A stretch of DNA of 64,000 bases from Euglena gracilis (lineage: Eukaryota; Euglenida; Euglenophyceae; Euglenales): positions 21,464,954 through 21,528,953 of the forward strand of contig CP154954.1 of the NCBI GenBank assembly GCA_039621445.1, in the 5' to 3' direction. Below, one piece after another: positions 1-11,189 of this stretch (within the stretch, counting starts at the first letter, position 1; the number at the start of each line of letters is the position of its first letter). The translations under genes and the position numbers were made by a program. The notes below the pieces were generated by a model. That model was not told the origin of the DNA, ran no database searches, and saw only the letters and a program-made list of their open reading frames with translations.

Positions 1-1797
1 AGCGGGTGTGCTTCAACCGCAGATCACTGGCCTCCGCAGCCTGACCTGGACATCAACGTCTTCGACATGGACTGGAGCAAGGCGTATGCGGTGTGCCCTC
101 GCTGGAAGCCTGTCTGGGACCAGGCCCACAACGGCCAGGGCTGGGCCAGCGGGTTCCAGCTGGTGGATGGGCGGCTCGTCTCGGCGGGGAGGTGGTGTGT
201 GCCGAGCGGGCTGCTGGCGGAGGTGCTGAGGGAGCAGCACTCGGTCTCCGGCCACTTTGGCGGGGACCGGCTGGTGGAGGAGGCCGAGCGCACCTACGTC
301 TTCGCGGACCGGATGGAGGCGGCGAAGGTGGCCGGCGGGCTGCGGCGGACGTGCCCAGTGTGCCAGGCCACCGATCACCCGCACCAGCCGCTGCGGCTGA
401 AGGTCTGCGCGACGCCCGTCCCGCCGTACATCATGGCGTCGGTGGCCATCGACCTCTTCGTGATGCCGGAGGTGGACTTCGAGGGGCAGCTGTACAACGT
501 GTTCGCCGCCTGTGTCGATTGCCACAGTGGGTGGGTCGTGGCCACGGCCCACCACACGCGTGGCCTCACTGCCGCCACCGTGGCCAAGGCGATGTACCGT
601 GGGTGGTGGTCGCCGCACGGGCTGCCCAGCGTGATCACAAGTGATCGCGGGCCGCACTTCGCTTGCGCGTGGTGGCGCAGCGTGTGCGGCCTGCACGGGA
701 TCCGCCACGCCTACGCCCAGGCGTACCACCACGCGGCGAAAGGGCGGGCGGAGTCCCTCGGTGCGCAGCTGCAGAAGCGGATCCGGAGCGAGAAGGCCGA
801 GGCCCAGATCACCTGGGTGGAGTCCCTGCCCAGGGCAGTGCAGAAGCTGAACGACTCCAAGACGCAGCACGGCCTGAGTCCGTATGAGGTGCTGTATGGA
901 CGGCATCGGTGGACTGGTGGCGTACCGTACAAGGCCCCGGTCATGGTGGAGGACCCCGTGTTGTTCTTCGAGAGGCAGAGGGCCGTGGATCAGAAGGTTG
1001 CCGACGTCCTCAACGACTTCCACAAGCGGCAAGCGGACCAGAAGAACAGGAGCAAGAAGGACCTCGAGGAGTTCGCCAAGGGAGACCTCGTGTGGTACCT
1101 CCGGCCTCCGAGGCGGCCGGGCCAGAAGCTCGAGAGCTACTGGCTTGGCCCAGCCCGGGTCACCGTGCGCCGTGGCGAGCACTCGTACGAGCTGGAGCTG
1201 GAGAAGGGCCGCCGCCAAGAGGCTCTCCGCTGCCAGCTGAAGGTCTACCGCGATGACACGCGGTTGTGGGGCCCGCCCAAGATGTTCGTATACCGGCAGG
1301 CCAGACCGCAAGAAGACGTGGGCATCGAGGAGAGGACGGTGGAGGAGATCGGGCGGCACCGCAGACGAGACGACGGCGACTGGGAGTTCGAGGTGAAGTG
1401 GGAGGGCCACCCGACTCTCACGTGGGAGCCGTTGAAGAATTTATTCCAGCGCTACTCTCACCAGATGATCGAGTACGCCAAGTCCAAGAAGCTCAAGGTG
1501 GACCTGCTGGACTACCTCCACCGCAACCTGGCTGAGGTGGCGGTCATCATCGCGGAGGTGAAGAAGCAGGAGCAGGAGGTCATCAACAACGCCGAGTGGG
1601 AAGACCCACCCGAGGAGTGGGTCTGGCCCGACGAGGACGCCAAGAAGGACGAGGAGGCAAGCAGCCAGGAAGGGGAGTCAGCGGACCCCCCAGTGGGCAC
1701 AGCGGTGCCTGCAGCACAGCACGTCCCGACACGCGATCCACCGCCAGCGCTAGGTCAGGATCCACCGCGGACCGTGGCCGCCGCTGCATCGCACTAG
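1..1797 (+). CDS. Ty3/gypsy chromovirus pol, integrase plus chromodomain, 5' partial
   Basis: C-terminal part of a Ty3/gypsy polyprotein; the frame is open from base 1, so the protease, RT and RNase H lie outside the window. Numbering from the Met at base 67: an integrase zinc-binding module with His58, His63, Cys96 and Cys99 (TCPVC), then the DDE core with Asp129 (AIDLF), Asp193 (TSDRG) and Glu229 (GRAES), which is a DD35E spacing. An integrase C-terminal region follows (GDLVWYL near 340) and then a chromodomain at about 424-460 (EFEVKWEGH, TWEPL), the targeting module typical of chromoviruses. The last ~100 residues are acidic and Pro/Ala-rich. It has no stop or frameshift, so it may be recent. 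The integrase resembles the decayed minus-strand copy at 5.2-6.0 kb (IDLF-MP and CVD-SGW are shared). Confidence 0.93.
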   Translation, partial: SGCASTADHWPPQPDLDINVFDMDWSKAYAVCPRWKPVWDQAHNGQGWASGFQLVDGRLVSAGRWCVPSGLLAEVLREQHSVSGHFGGDRLVEEAERTYVFADRMEAAKVAGGLRRTCPVCQATDHPHQPLRLKVCATPVPPYIMASVAIDLFVMPEVDFEGQLYNVFAACVDCHSGWVVATAHHTRGLTAATVAKAMYRGWWSPHGLPSVITSDRGPHFACAWWRSVCGLHGIRHAYAQAYHHAAKGRAESLGAQLQKRIRSEKAEAQITWVESLPRAVQKLNDSKTQHGLSPYEVLYGRHRWTGGVPYKAPVMVEDPVLFFERQRAVDQKVADVLNDFHKRQADQKNRSKKDLEEFAKGDLVWYLRPPRRPGQKLESYWLGPARVTVRRGEHSYELELEKGRRQEALRCQLKVYRDDTRLWGPPKMFVYRQARPQEDVGIEERTVEEIGRHRRRDDGDWEFEVKWEGHPTLTWEPLKNLFQRYSHQMIEYAKSKKLKVDLLDYLHRNLAEVAVIIAEVKKQEQEVINNAEWEDPPEEWVWPDEDAKKDEEASSQEGESADPPVGTAVPAAQHVPTRDPPPALGQDPPRTVAAAASH

Positions 1798-2700
1798 CCC
1801 GTCCCGCTGCACTTCGTGCACCACCTGTCCGACCGTCCCTCCGTCTCTGCGTTTCCCCTGCCGTCGCAGGAGGCTGATCCCCAGATCCCCTCTGCAGCGG
1901 TATCAACCTTGGTGTGTCCATCGACAGGAGCTGAGTGCGCGCAGCCCGTGTCTGCGTTCGCTCATTTGCTGCCGCACGTTGCCCCCCAGGCGGCTGTGGC
2001 TGCCTCCCAGGCTGCTGTGGCCGCCCCCCAAGCTACGGTGGTGGCTGCCAGCCAGGCTGATGTGGCTGCCCCCCAGGCGGCTGTGGCTGCCTCTGCGATG
2101 TTCACACATTCTCCGTATGTGCCCATTCCGAACCATTTCCCGGCTGCAGGCGGGGACGCGGTGCCCCATCCGTCTGCTTCCTTCCATGTGTGTACAGGCC
2201 GGCACCATCCCATGCCGCTGGCCTGTGCCACGCCGTCCCCGTTCCTCTCATACCGTTCTACTCCTGCGCACCCCCATACCCAGTGCGCCCCGTTTATTCA
2301 CTGTCCCGATGGAGCCTTCGCCACCCATGGTTCCTTCCCGTTGCACCTCCAGGACCCGTCCTCAGCCTCAAGGCGGCGAGAGGGCACCACCGCTGGTGTC
2401 TGCGTCCTCAATCCCCCCAACGCAGGCCTGGTGACCACCGGAGGCCACCCATTTTTCCCTGGCCACGGCTACCCATGCCAGCCCACCGCCCCGGGGGTGG
2501 TTGGAAAAGCCTGGCGTCAAATCGTACTGGGTAGCGGGGGTTGTATTTGTGGAGCTGCTGCTGCTGCTGCCATTCCTTGCCTGCCGATTCGCCAGCGTGC
2601 CTGCTGCGCAGTGGTCGAAGCCGCCGGCGGAGGCTGCGTATGTGGAGACTACACCGCCGGAGGCGAGTCGACTGACGGCAGCGGATGTCTCTGCCCCTGT
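1798..2700 (+). other. GC-rich region 3' of pol with overlapping open frames
   Basis: Between the pol stop and the C-rich tract. A frame open from 1816 to 2712 is rich in Ala, Pro and Val and contains a short degenerate tandem repeat at about 1980-2095 coding for QAAVAA-like units. Another frame starting at 2501 has one hydrophobic stretch near its start. No retroviral domain is recognisable. The open frames may only reflect the lack of A/T-rich stop codons. It could be the 3' untranslated part of the chromovirus. Confidence 0.4.
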
Positions 2701-4010
2701 CCCTCACACTGACATGGATACTGTGGAGGCAGGAGGAGGCGGGCGCCCAAGGCCTGAAGCCAGAGGCGGGCGGCAGCCAGGGGCAGAGCAGACCCCCCCA
2801 ACTGGCCAAGGTAAGACAACGGCCGGGAGAGAGCGGGGGGCGGAGGCCACACAGACAAGCCAGGGGCCCAAGGGGGCCACCAGCCAGCCACCCCACCAGC
2901 CAGCGAGGGGAGGCAGACAGCCAAGGCAGCCAGGCACCCCCCCCCCCCAGGGGAGACAGGGTGCCAGGCAGCCGACCCCAAGACAGACAGCCAGGCCCCC
3001 CCAGGGGGCACCGAGCCAAGCCACCCCCCCCCCCAGGGGGACCCGAAGCCAGCCAGGGCCACCCAGGGAGAACCAAAGCCACCCCCCCCCGCCCCCGGGG
3101 GAACCAAAGTCAGCCAGGCCCCCCCCAGGGGGCACCGAGCCAAAGCCACCCCCCACCCCCCAGGGAGAACCGAAGCCAGCCACCCCCCCTCCCCAGGGGA
3201 ACCGAAGCCAGCCAGGCCCCCCCAGGAGGAACCGAAGCCACCCCCCCCCCCCAAAGGGGGAACCGAAGCCACCCCCCCCCAGGGGCACCGAACAGCCAAA
3301 GCCCCCCCAGGGGGAACCAGCAAGCCGAGAGGCCCCAGAGGGCCACCGAGCCAAGGCCCCCCAGAGGGCCACCGAGAGGCCCCAGAGGGCCACCGAGCCA
3401 AGACCCCCCCCACAGGGGGCCCCAGAGGGCCACTGAACCAGGAACCCCCCCCCCAGGGAGCCCCAGAGGCAACCGAGCCAGGACCCCCCCCCCAGGGGGC
3501 CCCAGAGGCAACCGAGCCGGGACCCCCACCCCGGGGGGCCCAGGGGCCACAAACCCAAGACCGCCCCTCCCCGGGGGGCCCCGAGAGCACGACAAAAGAC
3601 CCCCACACACCAAGGCAGAAGACCCCAGGGGGAGCCCCCCGGGCGAAAACAAAAACGCACCTGGACCCACCCGGACCAAAAAAAAGCCGCCCCCCGGACA
3701 CCCCCCCCCGGACCCAAAAAAAAGGCGCCCCCCCCCCCCCCCAGGGGCGCCCACACCCACCGGATCCCCAGAGCGCGAAGCGAGAACCGAAGGGGGCGCA
3801 AGGAGCACCACCCCAGAGCGCCACAGGAGAACCGAGCAGGCGCAAGGGAGAAAAAGGCACGCCCCCCCCCAGCCGGCCGAAGGAAGCCAGGCAGGGGGCA
3901 AAGGAGGCGAGCCGAAGAGACCCCCGAGGAACCAGAAAGACCCAAGGGAGCCCAAGGGACCGCCCCCCCCACCCAACCAGCCGGGGAGCGCACCGCCCCC
4001 CCGAAAGGCT
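2700..4010. repeat. C-rich, G-poor low-complexity tract with degenerate short repeats
   Basis: About 1.3 kb of runs of 6-14 C alternating with AGGG, GAACC, GCC and ACCGAG words, giving degenerate repeats of roughly 30-40 bp such as CCCAGAGGGCCACCGAG. Every frame on both strands is open for hundreds of codons (Pro/Gly/Arg), which is a composition effect and not evidence of a gene. It lies downstream of the chromovirus pol and could be its 3' noncoding segment or an expanded minisatellite. Confidence 0.75.
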
Positions 4011-4427
4011 CAACGCTCCGGGGTCTGCCCCCAGCCTGCAGGTCGGCGCGATGCGGCTTCCAAGCCACCCAGCAGGACTGCGGCCCCCGCCAAGAGCCCG
4101 GAGGAGTTCCACCCCCTCCCAAGGCGCCCACAGGAGCCTGCGGCCGGCTGGCCAGCAGACCGCCCAGGGACCAACGCCAGCCCCCGACCAGGCTCCTGTG
4201 GCGCGCGAAGCCACACACAAGGGGCGCACAGGGCCGCCAAACGCCGAAGGCCAAGGCCGAGGCCAAGGCCACACCCCTGCCCTCCGTATACCCCTGCACC
4301 GCATACCCATACCTCCCCCCCGACGCTTTTTGTTGTGCAATTTGTCCACTTCGCCGATGAGGTGCGCACCGCCCCCCGCTCCCGCCTCCGAGGTTAGCCG
4401 AAGGCATGCGAGGCCGGGTGCCTCGGT

Positions 4428-4440
4428 AGGAAGGGGAGTG
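4428..4440 (+). other. Candidate polypurine tract and start of a 3' LTR
   Basis: AGGAAGGGGAG followed directly by TG (TGTGGGCG), the usual arrangement of a polypurine tract next to a 5'-TG LTR boundary. It is downstream of and in the same orientation as the chromovirus pol. No second LTR copy is in the window, so this cannot be confirmed here. Confidence 0.3.
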
Positions 4441-5154
4441 TGGGCGTCGGGAGGCGGCCTGGCGCCTGCGCACCTGAATTAGCGAATTATCTGCCCAATT
4501 CCGCTACTTTTTTTGCCCGTGTCCCTTTCCCCCCCAGGTTCTCTCTTTTCGAATGTTTCATTCAAAGAATTGTGCATGCTGAAGGAAGGAATTTCAAAAA
4601 TTCAATCTGAGTTCAAGGAAACAATTGTCCAAGAAGTTCAAAAAGTCAATTCGGAAGGTCAAGCAAAAGGCAGCAAATCAATTCGAGAAAAGGGAAGAGC
4701 AAGCGGCGCTGGGAATCAAGGTGAAGGTGTTCTTCCGCCACCCCCCGGCTACCCTTTTTTTCTTCTTCAAAATTCAAACCAGGCTTTTCCTCCCCCCCCT
4801 ACTGCTTCAGAGGCACCCCCAAGGAGTTGGCCAAAAATACCGTCCCCCCCCCAACTTTTGTTTTGAATTATTTGGCTGCCGGAACCCAGGTTCTGGCTGA
4901 ATTCAGGGACCGAAAGACACAAAAAAAGGGAATTTTCGGGGCGTGTGTGCCTATTTTTACCGGAGCGCCGGTTTACTGTTTTCCGCCACTCGGCCTGCCG
5001 GGGAGCCCATTCCGCGCACGGTCACCGAACCGGCGAGAGGGAAAAACTGAAGGACCCAACCAACGGCTTTTCAAGTTTCCTTGCAAATTTTATGGACGCA
5101 AATACTAAACCTTTTTCCCAATGTCCAAAATTGGTTTTTCGGCCCTTTGAGAGT
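4441..5154. other. Intergenic, possible LTR of the chromovirus
   Basis: No convincing gene. A 117-codon frame at 4513-4866 begins with a Lys/Glu-rich stretch (FKELCMLKEG) but becomes Pro-rich low complexity. The interval separates the plus-strand chromovirus from the truncated end of the minus-strand gypsy element, so it may contain the 3' LTR of the first. Confidence 0.4.
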
Positions 5155-6009
5155 TCAAAGTCTCAAAAAGTTGTAAATGAAGGCGTTCAATTTTTCAGCA
5201 TTTTTTGAATCCAACTCGGACATTCTTTTGAAAAAATCTGAAGCTTCCTCCGCTTCGCGGGGAATAGGAAGAATAAAACCAGCCAATCGCATGTTTCGTC
5301 CAAAAACATTTTCATAGGGGAATAAGCCACTTGGACCAGGGATGTTATGAAATTTCCTCCTCACCAATGGGAAAAAAATCAACCCAATTTGTGTCCATCT
5401 CGTCGCAAACTTTCCGAAGCCATGTTTTAAATTCCTTTCATTGCACTTCCGCCCTACCGTTGGCTTGATGGTGATACGCTTGCGCCTTTGCGCTTCGTAT
5501 CCCCTTGCCACCGCGCATCGTGAGCCACCATGCCCCTGAAAATTGGGAGCCTTGGTCACTCGTGATGACCGTTGGCAAGCCAAATAAATCCAACCACCGC
5601 TTAAACATTTCCTTAGCCACCGCCTTAGCCGTACACCCTTTTCTCCTATGGGGTTTTTTACTATTGTCCAACCGCTTAGGCGATCTACACAAACCGCCAT
5701 ACAATCAAATTCCTGCCCGTCAAATTTCACACGGGGCATGTTAAAGAGGTCGATCGAAACGCTTGACCCCAAAAAAGGTGGTATGATGGTGGGACGCAAA
5801 GGCCCCTTCAAAGAAAAATGTGGGGGGCTGTGCGCTTGACAAATTTCACACATTTTAGAAACCGACAAAGTGATTTCTTTTGCGCCCACCAAGGGTGAAA
5901 AATGAAAATGTTTTGTCATTTCCAACCACAGCCTTTCCCCATCCACATGTCCCACGTGGGCGTGGTACTCCCGGACAAAAGGTCCATTTACACCGGCGGG
6001 TACACACAA
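5155..6009 (-). pseudogene. Ty3/gypsy integrase, frameshifted
   Basis: Minus-strand integrase of a decayed gypsy element. The zinc-module CEICQ and the first core motif SIDLFNMP are in one frame. The second Asp (VITSDQGSQF) and the Glu (NGRAE) are read in another frame at about 5440-5700, and the frame then returns for FPYENVFGRN, so at least two frameshifts are present. The C-terminal region and any chromodomain are missing, because similarity stops at about 5155. The protein is clearly related to the integrase at 1-1797, but the DNA is much more A/T-rich, which suggests an older copy or a different sublineage. Confidence 0.88.
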
Positions 6010-6878
6010 AGGTCCTTGGAAAATAGCCGGTTGTCCAAAATTTGAAAATTTTCAGGCCCATTTTCCGAATGCGGTTTGTGTACCTCCTCCCAAATATCCT
6101 TAAAATACGCACACCGTGCATACAAAGTGGACCAATCCCGGTGCATCACAGGTTCCTTGGACAAATTTTTGTCCCCCCCCCCTTGATTTACAGGGCCATC
6201 AAGGGGATAAAGCTGCCCGGGAAAGTTTTCCGTCTCCCCCCCTTCCTCCACTTCATTGCCCATGGTATCCACAGGGGAGATCATTTTTTCCAACACCGAA
6301 ATTTGCCTTGAAAAATCAAAATCAACAACTTCACCGTTTTTGTGCAAGCGAACAACCATGAAAGCTCGTTCCATTTTTTTCTCGTTTTCCAAAATTTCAG
6401 CCATTTTCCTTTCATCCTCCTCCGACCCATGCCATGAAACGTCCGCAAAACTTTGTGATGCGGGGTAAGCCCACCTTGTCATACAATCTGCGGGTAGGTG
6501 TTGCTTACCGGGTACATACGCTACGTTTAGCAAGAATTTGCTGAGATTTTGGTGCCACCGTGCCCTTCGGCTTGACGGTCCCGCGGTGTCCGCAAGAGTC
6601 TCGGTGCCCCAAGACTCATGGGCCTTGTGGTCCGTCAAAACGAGGACCGGTTGTAGGCCTATCCACCCTGCCCATTTTTGAAGGGCGGATACGACCACGT
6701 ATGCCTCCTTATCACGAATATCCCAGGTTTTTTCTTGGGAGGGGGTCAGTTTCCGTGACATGAATGCCACGGGAACCGTTTTCCCTTTCATGGCTTTTTC
6801 CTTACTTAATTCCACCTCACCTACGGGAAGTTGTTCAAACACCGCACTGATGGACCTACCTGAAGCATCCACCTTCAA
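5988..6878 (-). pseudogene. Ty3/gypsy RNase H and linker to integrase
   Basis: The frame begins with the RNase H Asp motif (MKVDASGRSISAVFEQ), then AFMSRKLTPSQEKTW, the Glu helix (RDKEAYVVV) and the LVLTDHKA strand, in the order expected for gypsy RNase H. A charged linker follows. The frame ends just as the integrase frame opens, with a small overlap at about 5988-6009 that marks a frameshift. It degrades the RNA strand of the hybrid in an intact element; here it is part of a broken copy. Confidence 0.85.
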
Positions 6879-6887
6879 ATTAAAAGG

Positions 6888-7750
6888 TCAGTTGGGGTCG
6901 ACAACTTGTAACGACAACCCCTTAACCAACGCCTTTTTGGTTTCCTCAATATTTGGGACTTTCATCGTCCCACTGAACCGGGACTTTGGAACCGTCCTTG
7001 CCCTCCGCACGACCAGCCCGAAGTTTGTCTTGGAGGGGGGCTGCCAACTCAGAAAATTTTTCAATGTAGGAAGAATAATGGTTGGCAAAACCACAAAATG
7101 CACGAAGACCGGTTATAGTTTGGGGTAGCTCCCACTTTTCCACGGCCAACAATTTGCCGGGGGAAGGTTTCCTTAGGCCGTCTTTCAAAATATGGCCCAA
7201 AAACTCAACCTCCTTTTGGAAAAATTTGCACTTCGAAAATCTGGCTACCCATTGTTTTTCACGAAGTAAGTCCAAAATGGTGCGAATTTCAGAATCGTGT
7301 CTTCTCAAAAGTTGTTCTGTACCCAAATTTTCTTGGGGGGTACCAATGAGAATATCGTCGATATAGCCATCGGCTATTTCTCGTGCGGGGGCAAGTGTCG
7401 CTTCCAAAATCCTTTGACAATATTGCACACCGTTTTTCCAACCCATTACTACCACCTTCCATTGCACCGTACCTTGGGGGTGTAGGTGGCGGTAATTTGC
7501 CTTGGGATTTGATGAAAAGCATCCACCAAATCGATTGTGGAAAAAAATTGTTTTTTGCCTGGCGGATCAAAGGCTCCTCCACCCGGGTAAAGGGTATGCA
7601 TCATCCATGCATTGGGAATTCATGTAGCGGGCATCGACAACCCCCCTCCATTTTTTGTGTAAGGGGGCTGTGGGGGGTACATGCGCCTTTTTCACGGGAA
7701 ACGAGGGCATACCCCATGGACCCTCACAAGGCTCCACCACCGCCACCACA
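6888..7750 (-). pseudogene. Ty3/gypsy reverse transcriptase, frameshifted
   Basis: The palm motif YIDDIL is present in the 6946-7467 frame, followed by FSKCKFFQKEVEFLGHI and the thumb/connection motif LRAFCGFANHY. The N-terminal fingers (KKWRGVVDARYMN, then DAYPLP) lie in a different frame at about 7567-7750. At least two frameshifts therefore separate the RT segments. The order RT-RNase H-integrase on the minus strand shows this is one Ty3/gypsy element. Confidence 0.87.
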
Positions 7751-8400
7751 GCGGTGTGGGAAAAAGGGCCCCCGGACACAGGGAGAGCAGCGGTGCCGGG
7801 GTTGGGGGTCTCCCTCCCCATTGGTGGTGTGTTTGGATTTTGCCCCCATGGACCATCCAAATTCATGGCTTGGGAAGGGGGGGAGGCTTGTCCACAGGGA
7901 CCCCCTGCCACAAAACCTTGGGAGAAAAATCGTTCACCCACGTTTTGCATCTCCAAACGACAATTTGTTTGCTCTAAGTCCAAAAATGTGAGCGGAAACA
8001 CTTTTTTTAAAATCCTCAACCCTGGACAAAATGGTACCAAAGGCTTTTTAACTTGCGTTTCGCAAACCCAAAACTTGTCGGTTCGGTGCAAAAAGTTCTT
8101 GCCGTTTCTAATTTTCATCACGAGAAAACTTTTGGTGAATTTGTGCCAAAATCTGATCTTGGTGCTCAAGTGAGCTTTCCAAGTTTTGAATGCGGGGGGC
8201 AAAGTCCATTTTCTTTTCTGGTGATTCCACCCGCATTTTTTCGTCATTGTCCACCTCCATTGCGGCAATTTGCCCCAAAACCACCTCCATTTGTTCTTCA
8301 AAACTTTGAAACCTCCCAGAAATTTGGTCAAAAAACCTTTCATAAAGTTTTCTTTCATTCCTGACCAACTCCACATGTTGATTTAACATTCCTGAAATGG
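7751..8400 (-). pseudogene. Gypsy-type linker and coiled-coil gag-like fragment
   Basis: Upstream of the RT. One frame at 8108-8389 codes for an amphipathic Glu/Gln/Leu-rich helix (YERFFDQISGRFQSFEEQ) likely to form a coiled coil. A second frame to about 7750 has DKFWVCETQVKK and Pro-rich text. No protease DTG/DSG motif was found. It most likely spans the end of gag and the gag-pol linker of the decayed element. Confidence 0.5.
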
Positions 8401-8913
8401 TTTCTTGCCTTCCTTCAAGAAAATTATATATTTCTTCAAATTTTTCCTAATATCCGTCCCAAGGATCCATGTCCCCCCTCCTCATCCATTTGCTCGGGGG
8501 GACTTGTAAATTTTCAGCCGGGGGGCTCTCATTCATGGGCGTCCCGCTTTCCAAAAATTGAGAGTGATCATCCCCCAGCCCGTTTTCTGGGGGGGGGAAG
8601 CGGGGAAAATTCCATCTTTTGGGGGTCTCCACACCGCTCCAACCCACAGGATTGTGGATTGTCCATGATAGCGGGAAAAGTTTGCCCTTCCAAAAATTGC
8701 AATGGGGCAGCCAAACTTTGAACACCGTCAATCATGGGGGGGGAAATCACCACCACCCCCAAGGATCCTTGGTTGAGATTGCTGAAATATGTGTGCGTGC
8801 TGACAAATCATAACCTCCCCTTCACTCTGCAAAGGCACTTCTCGAAATTGGGGAAAATTTTGCAGGAAAAAATCTTCTGGGACTTCAAAATCCGTAGGCG
8901 GCCCCTGAAAAAC
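8401..8913 (-). other. Decayed gag region, no sustained frame
   Basis: Short, unrelated open frames only. It lies between the coiled-coil fragment and the basic/acidic ORF at 8914-9621, so it is probably degraded gag. Confidence 0.4.
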
Positions 8914-9621
8914 TTATCTTGCTTCCTCTTTTTGCAACTCTCCCCTCAAAGTGTCCGTAAATCTTGTAAGGCGAGGTAATTCACTTTCCATTGAAAATTT
9001 GCCTTGTGTGATTTCTGGGGGTTTTTGCACCCTTTCTGGCACACCCGCCCCAAACCACGAAGAAATTCTTTTTTTCCACGTCATTGTGGATGAGGAAGAT
9101 TCTGATTCTGTTTCAAATTCTCGGGGGGGTCTACTTCTTTTCGGGTTCTTTTCGGGTGGGTTTTCTTCCACGGGGGGTGTGCGGGGGGTTGGTGTGTTGT
9201 CGTGTGTGGTGGTCTCGGGTAGGCCTTCGGCAGCTGCCCCGGCGTTGCTGGCGGCTCCACATCCCAGTATAAATAGATTGGGGGGGCCCTCAGGCACCAC
9301 CCCATGGCCCAAATCTGGGCCATCTGGCCCATCCGCCAATGTAATGAGGGGGCCCATGGGCACCTCCTCGGGGGGGCCTGATGGAACCACCCCACCAAGC
9401 TCTTCAGCTTCTTCTTGATCTTCTTGGTCTTCGTCCTCTTGGCCAGGCCAAGCCTGCCCCAGGCCTTGGCCGGTGGATCCGGGTAGGACCTCCATGAAAA
9501 CCCTTTTCTTGTTTCGAACTTTCTTCGGATTCTTCGGCCTCGGCTGTTTTTTGAGAGGGCTGCCGGCCTTCGAAGTCAATATATTCAAGCTTTTCTTTTT
9601 TTTGCTCTTGAGCTTTTCCAA
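8914..9621 (-). CDS. Putative gag N-terminal ORF of the minus-strand gypsy element
   Basis: A 235-codon open frame. The N-terminus is Lys-rich (MEKLKSKKKKSLNILTSK), then an acidic patch (QEDEDQEDQEEAEELGG), a Pro/Gly section, and a Ser/Glu-rich section ending in a charged helix. No zinc knuckle was seen. Its position, upstream of the coiled-coil fragment and RT on the same strand, fits gag, but no capsid family is recognised. Confidence 0.45.
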   Translation of the reverse strand: MEKLKSKKKKSLNILTSKAGSPLKKQPRPKNPKKVRNKKRVFMEVLPGSTGQGLGQAWPGQEDEDQEDQEEAEELGGVVPSGPPEEVPMGPLITLADGPDGPDLGHGVVPEGPPNLFILGCGAASNAGAAAEGLPETTTHDNTPTPRTPPVEENPPEKNPKRSRPPREFETESESSSSTMTWKKRISSWFGAGVPERVQKPPEITQGKFSMESELPRLTRFTDTLRGELQKEEAR

Positions 9622-10039
9622 ATCAACCTTCCAATTGATTTTTTGTCAAATTCAGGTTCTTCCGAGCACAAACAATTGATTTTTTTTGTAGTCTTCACCA
9701 GTACATTGTATGGACAGATAACCCTATGTGTGAGATTGAGTTAGAAATTGGGGGGTTCGATTTGGGGCTATGGTTAACTAGGAATTTGCTCTTTTCCTAC
9801 CGACCGGAAACATTCGGCCTACTGGTCCAGGAAATTTCGCCAGTTAAGGCCGGAAAGGCCAAAATAGGGGTTCAGGCTTCAAAGGCCTACCCACAGAACC
9901 TTTTCCGAACTTTTAATTCGACTGATATCCAGAAATGGGAGTTTCAGTGATTTTCCAAGCGCCAGGACCAATTTAGGTCAAATTCTTGGTTAAGGACCCC
10001 TTAACACCTCGGCGGATTTCTCCAGCATGAAATTCCTTA
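9622..10039. other. No gene; possible leader or LTR remnant
   Basis: A/T-rich sequence between the gypsy gag and the plus-strand DIRS fragment. The gypsy 5' LTR would lie here, but no repeat partner is in the window. Confidence 0.35.
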
Positions 10040-11165
10040 GTTTCTTGGTGGCCAGTGTGGGTCCACCCTGCTGGCCTCCTATGTCTCCAGGTTTTAATTT
10101 TTTTCCATAATCCATCTGTTGGCCATCCAGGCCTTGACCCACAGTGGCCCTTTCAAGGACCCGGTCCCCAGAGTAAAAGGTACCCACAGTGGCCCTTTTG
10201 GAGGGTGGGGCAAGAACCCCTCCAACGAATATTTCTCAATTTCCGATCGTTCAATCAAGGGGGGGACCCACAGAGGCCCCCCTATGGAATGCCAACCAAC
10301 CACATCAACATGGAGAATACCAGGTAGGAAAAACAGGGGCATTAAGCCTTATGGTATGTCTTCTAACAACAAGATCCTCCAGAGAGGTGAGCAGGGAGGG
10401 TGGGAGTGCATGCACATCCCTCCAGAAAAAATTACTTTTTCTAAGGGCCCAAGACCTAGGGGACCCAGGGGTGCAATGTACAACACCCCCAGCCCAGCCC
10501 CCCGCAAAATCATCTCGTCCAGGAAATAAATTCCATGGCGGAAAAATAGAGAGACACCCCCCTTCATCAAAGGTTGCAAAAAAACCTGAAGTGGTGGACA
10601 GAAAATCCCCCCCCAACACCATGTCAACTCATAAGGAATGGCATTCAACCCCCCTGGGTAAGCCCACCAAAATTGTCCACCCACCCAAAACCGAATCATG
10701 AAAAATTGAAGTGAAATATGAAATGCATGGCTTTCATATGAAAAAAAATGACTTTCATGAATTTGAACCTACCCCAAGCAGAAAAAAATACTGCAGGATT
10801 GCGAAAAAAGTGGATCCGTAAAGAGGGTGAGGGATTCAACCACCCAGCACCTGATCCCCTGGTTTTTGATTTCAAAACCAGAGGGGGGGGCAGACAAAAT
10901 GGAGATTAATAAACGATTGCAGAGAATTGCATCAAAGGTTCCAAGTGAAAGGTTTCAAGCTGGATCACATGCAGCACATTATTCCAGTGTTGGAAAATGG
11001 CCACTGGGCAGCAAAAATGGACCGAAATGATGTTTACTTCCACATCCCAGTGATCCAGGCAATAAGGCCATTTTTAAGACATCAGGTGGGGAGGCAGACC
11101 TGGGAATTCCAGGCAGGCTGTTTTGGCATATGTTATGCCCTTATGGGACGGTGCCCTGGCCCCCC
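10040..11165 (+). pseudogene. DIRS retrotransposon fragment, gag to reverse transcriptase, plus strand
   Basis: Opposite in orientation to the other DIRS copies. Successive frames match the gag of element B3 (THRGPP, KPYGMSSNNKILQR, TPLGKPTKIVHPP) and the N-terminal RT (HMQHIIPVLENGHWAAK, VYFHIPVIQAIRPFLRH). Similarity ends at about 11,150, just after the RT fingers, so palm, RNase H and recombinase are lost. Frameshifts split it into at least three frames. There is no complete terminal repeat at its left edge. Confidence 0.8.
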
Positions 11166-11189
11166 TTTTTTCAGGGCACTAACCCAGCC

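Noticed and set aside
2501-4397. Long Pro-rich ORFs on both strands
   Set aside because: All frames are open because the DNA is almost free of A/T; no domain and no conserved start.
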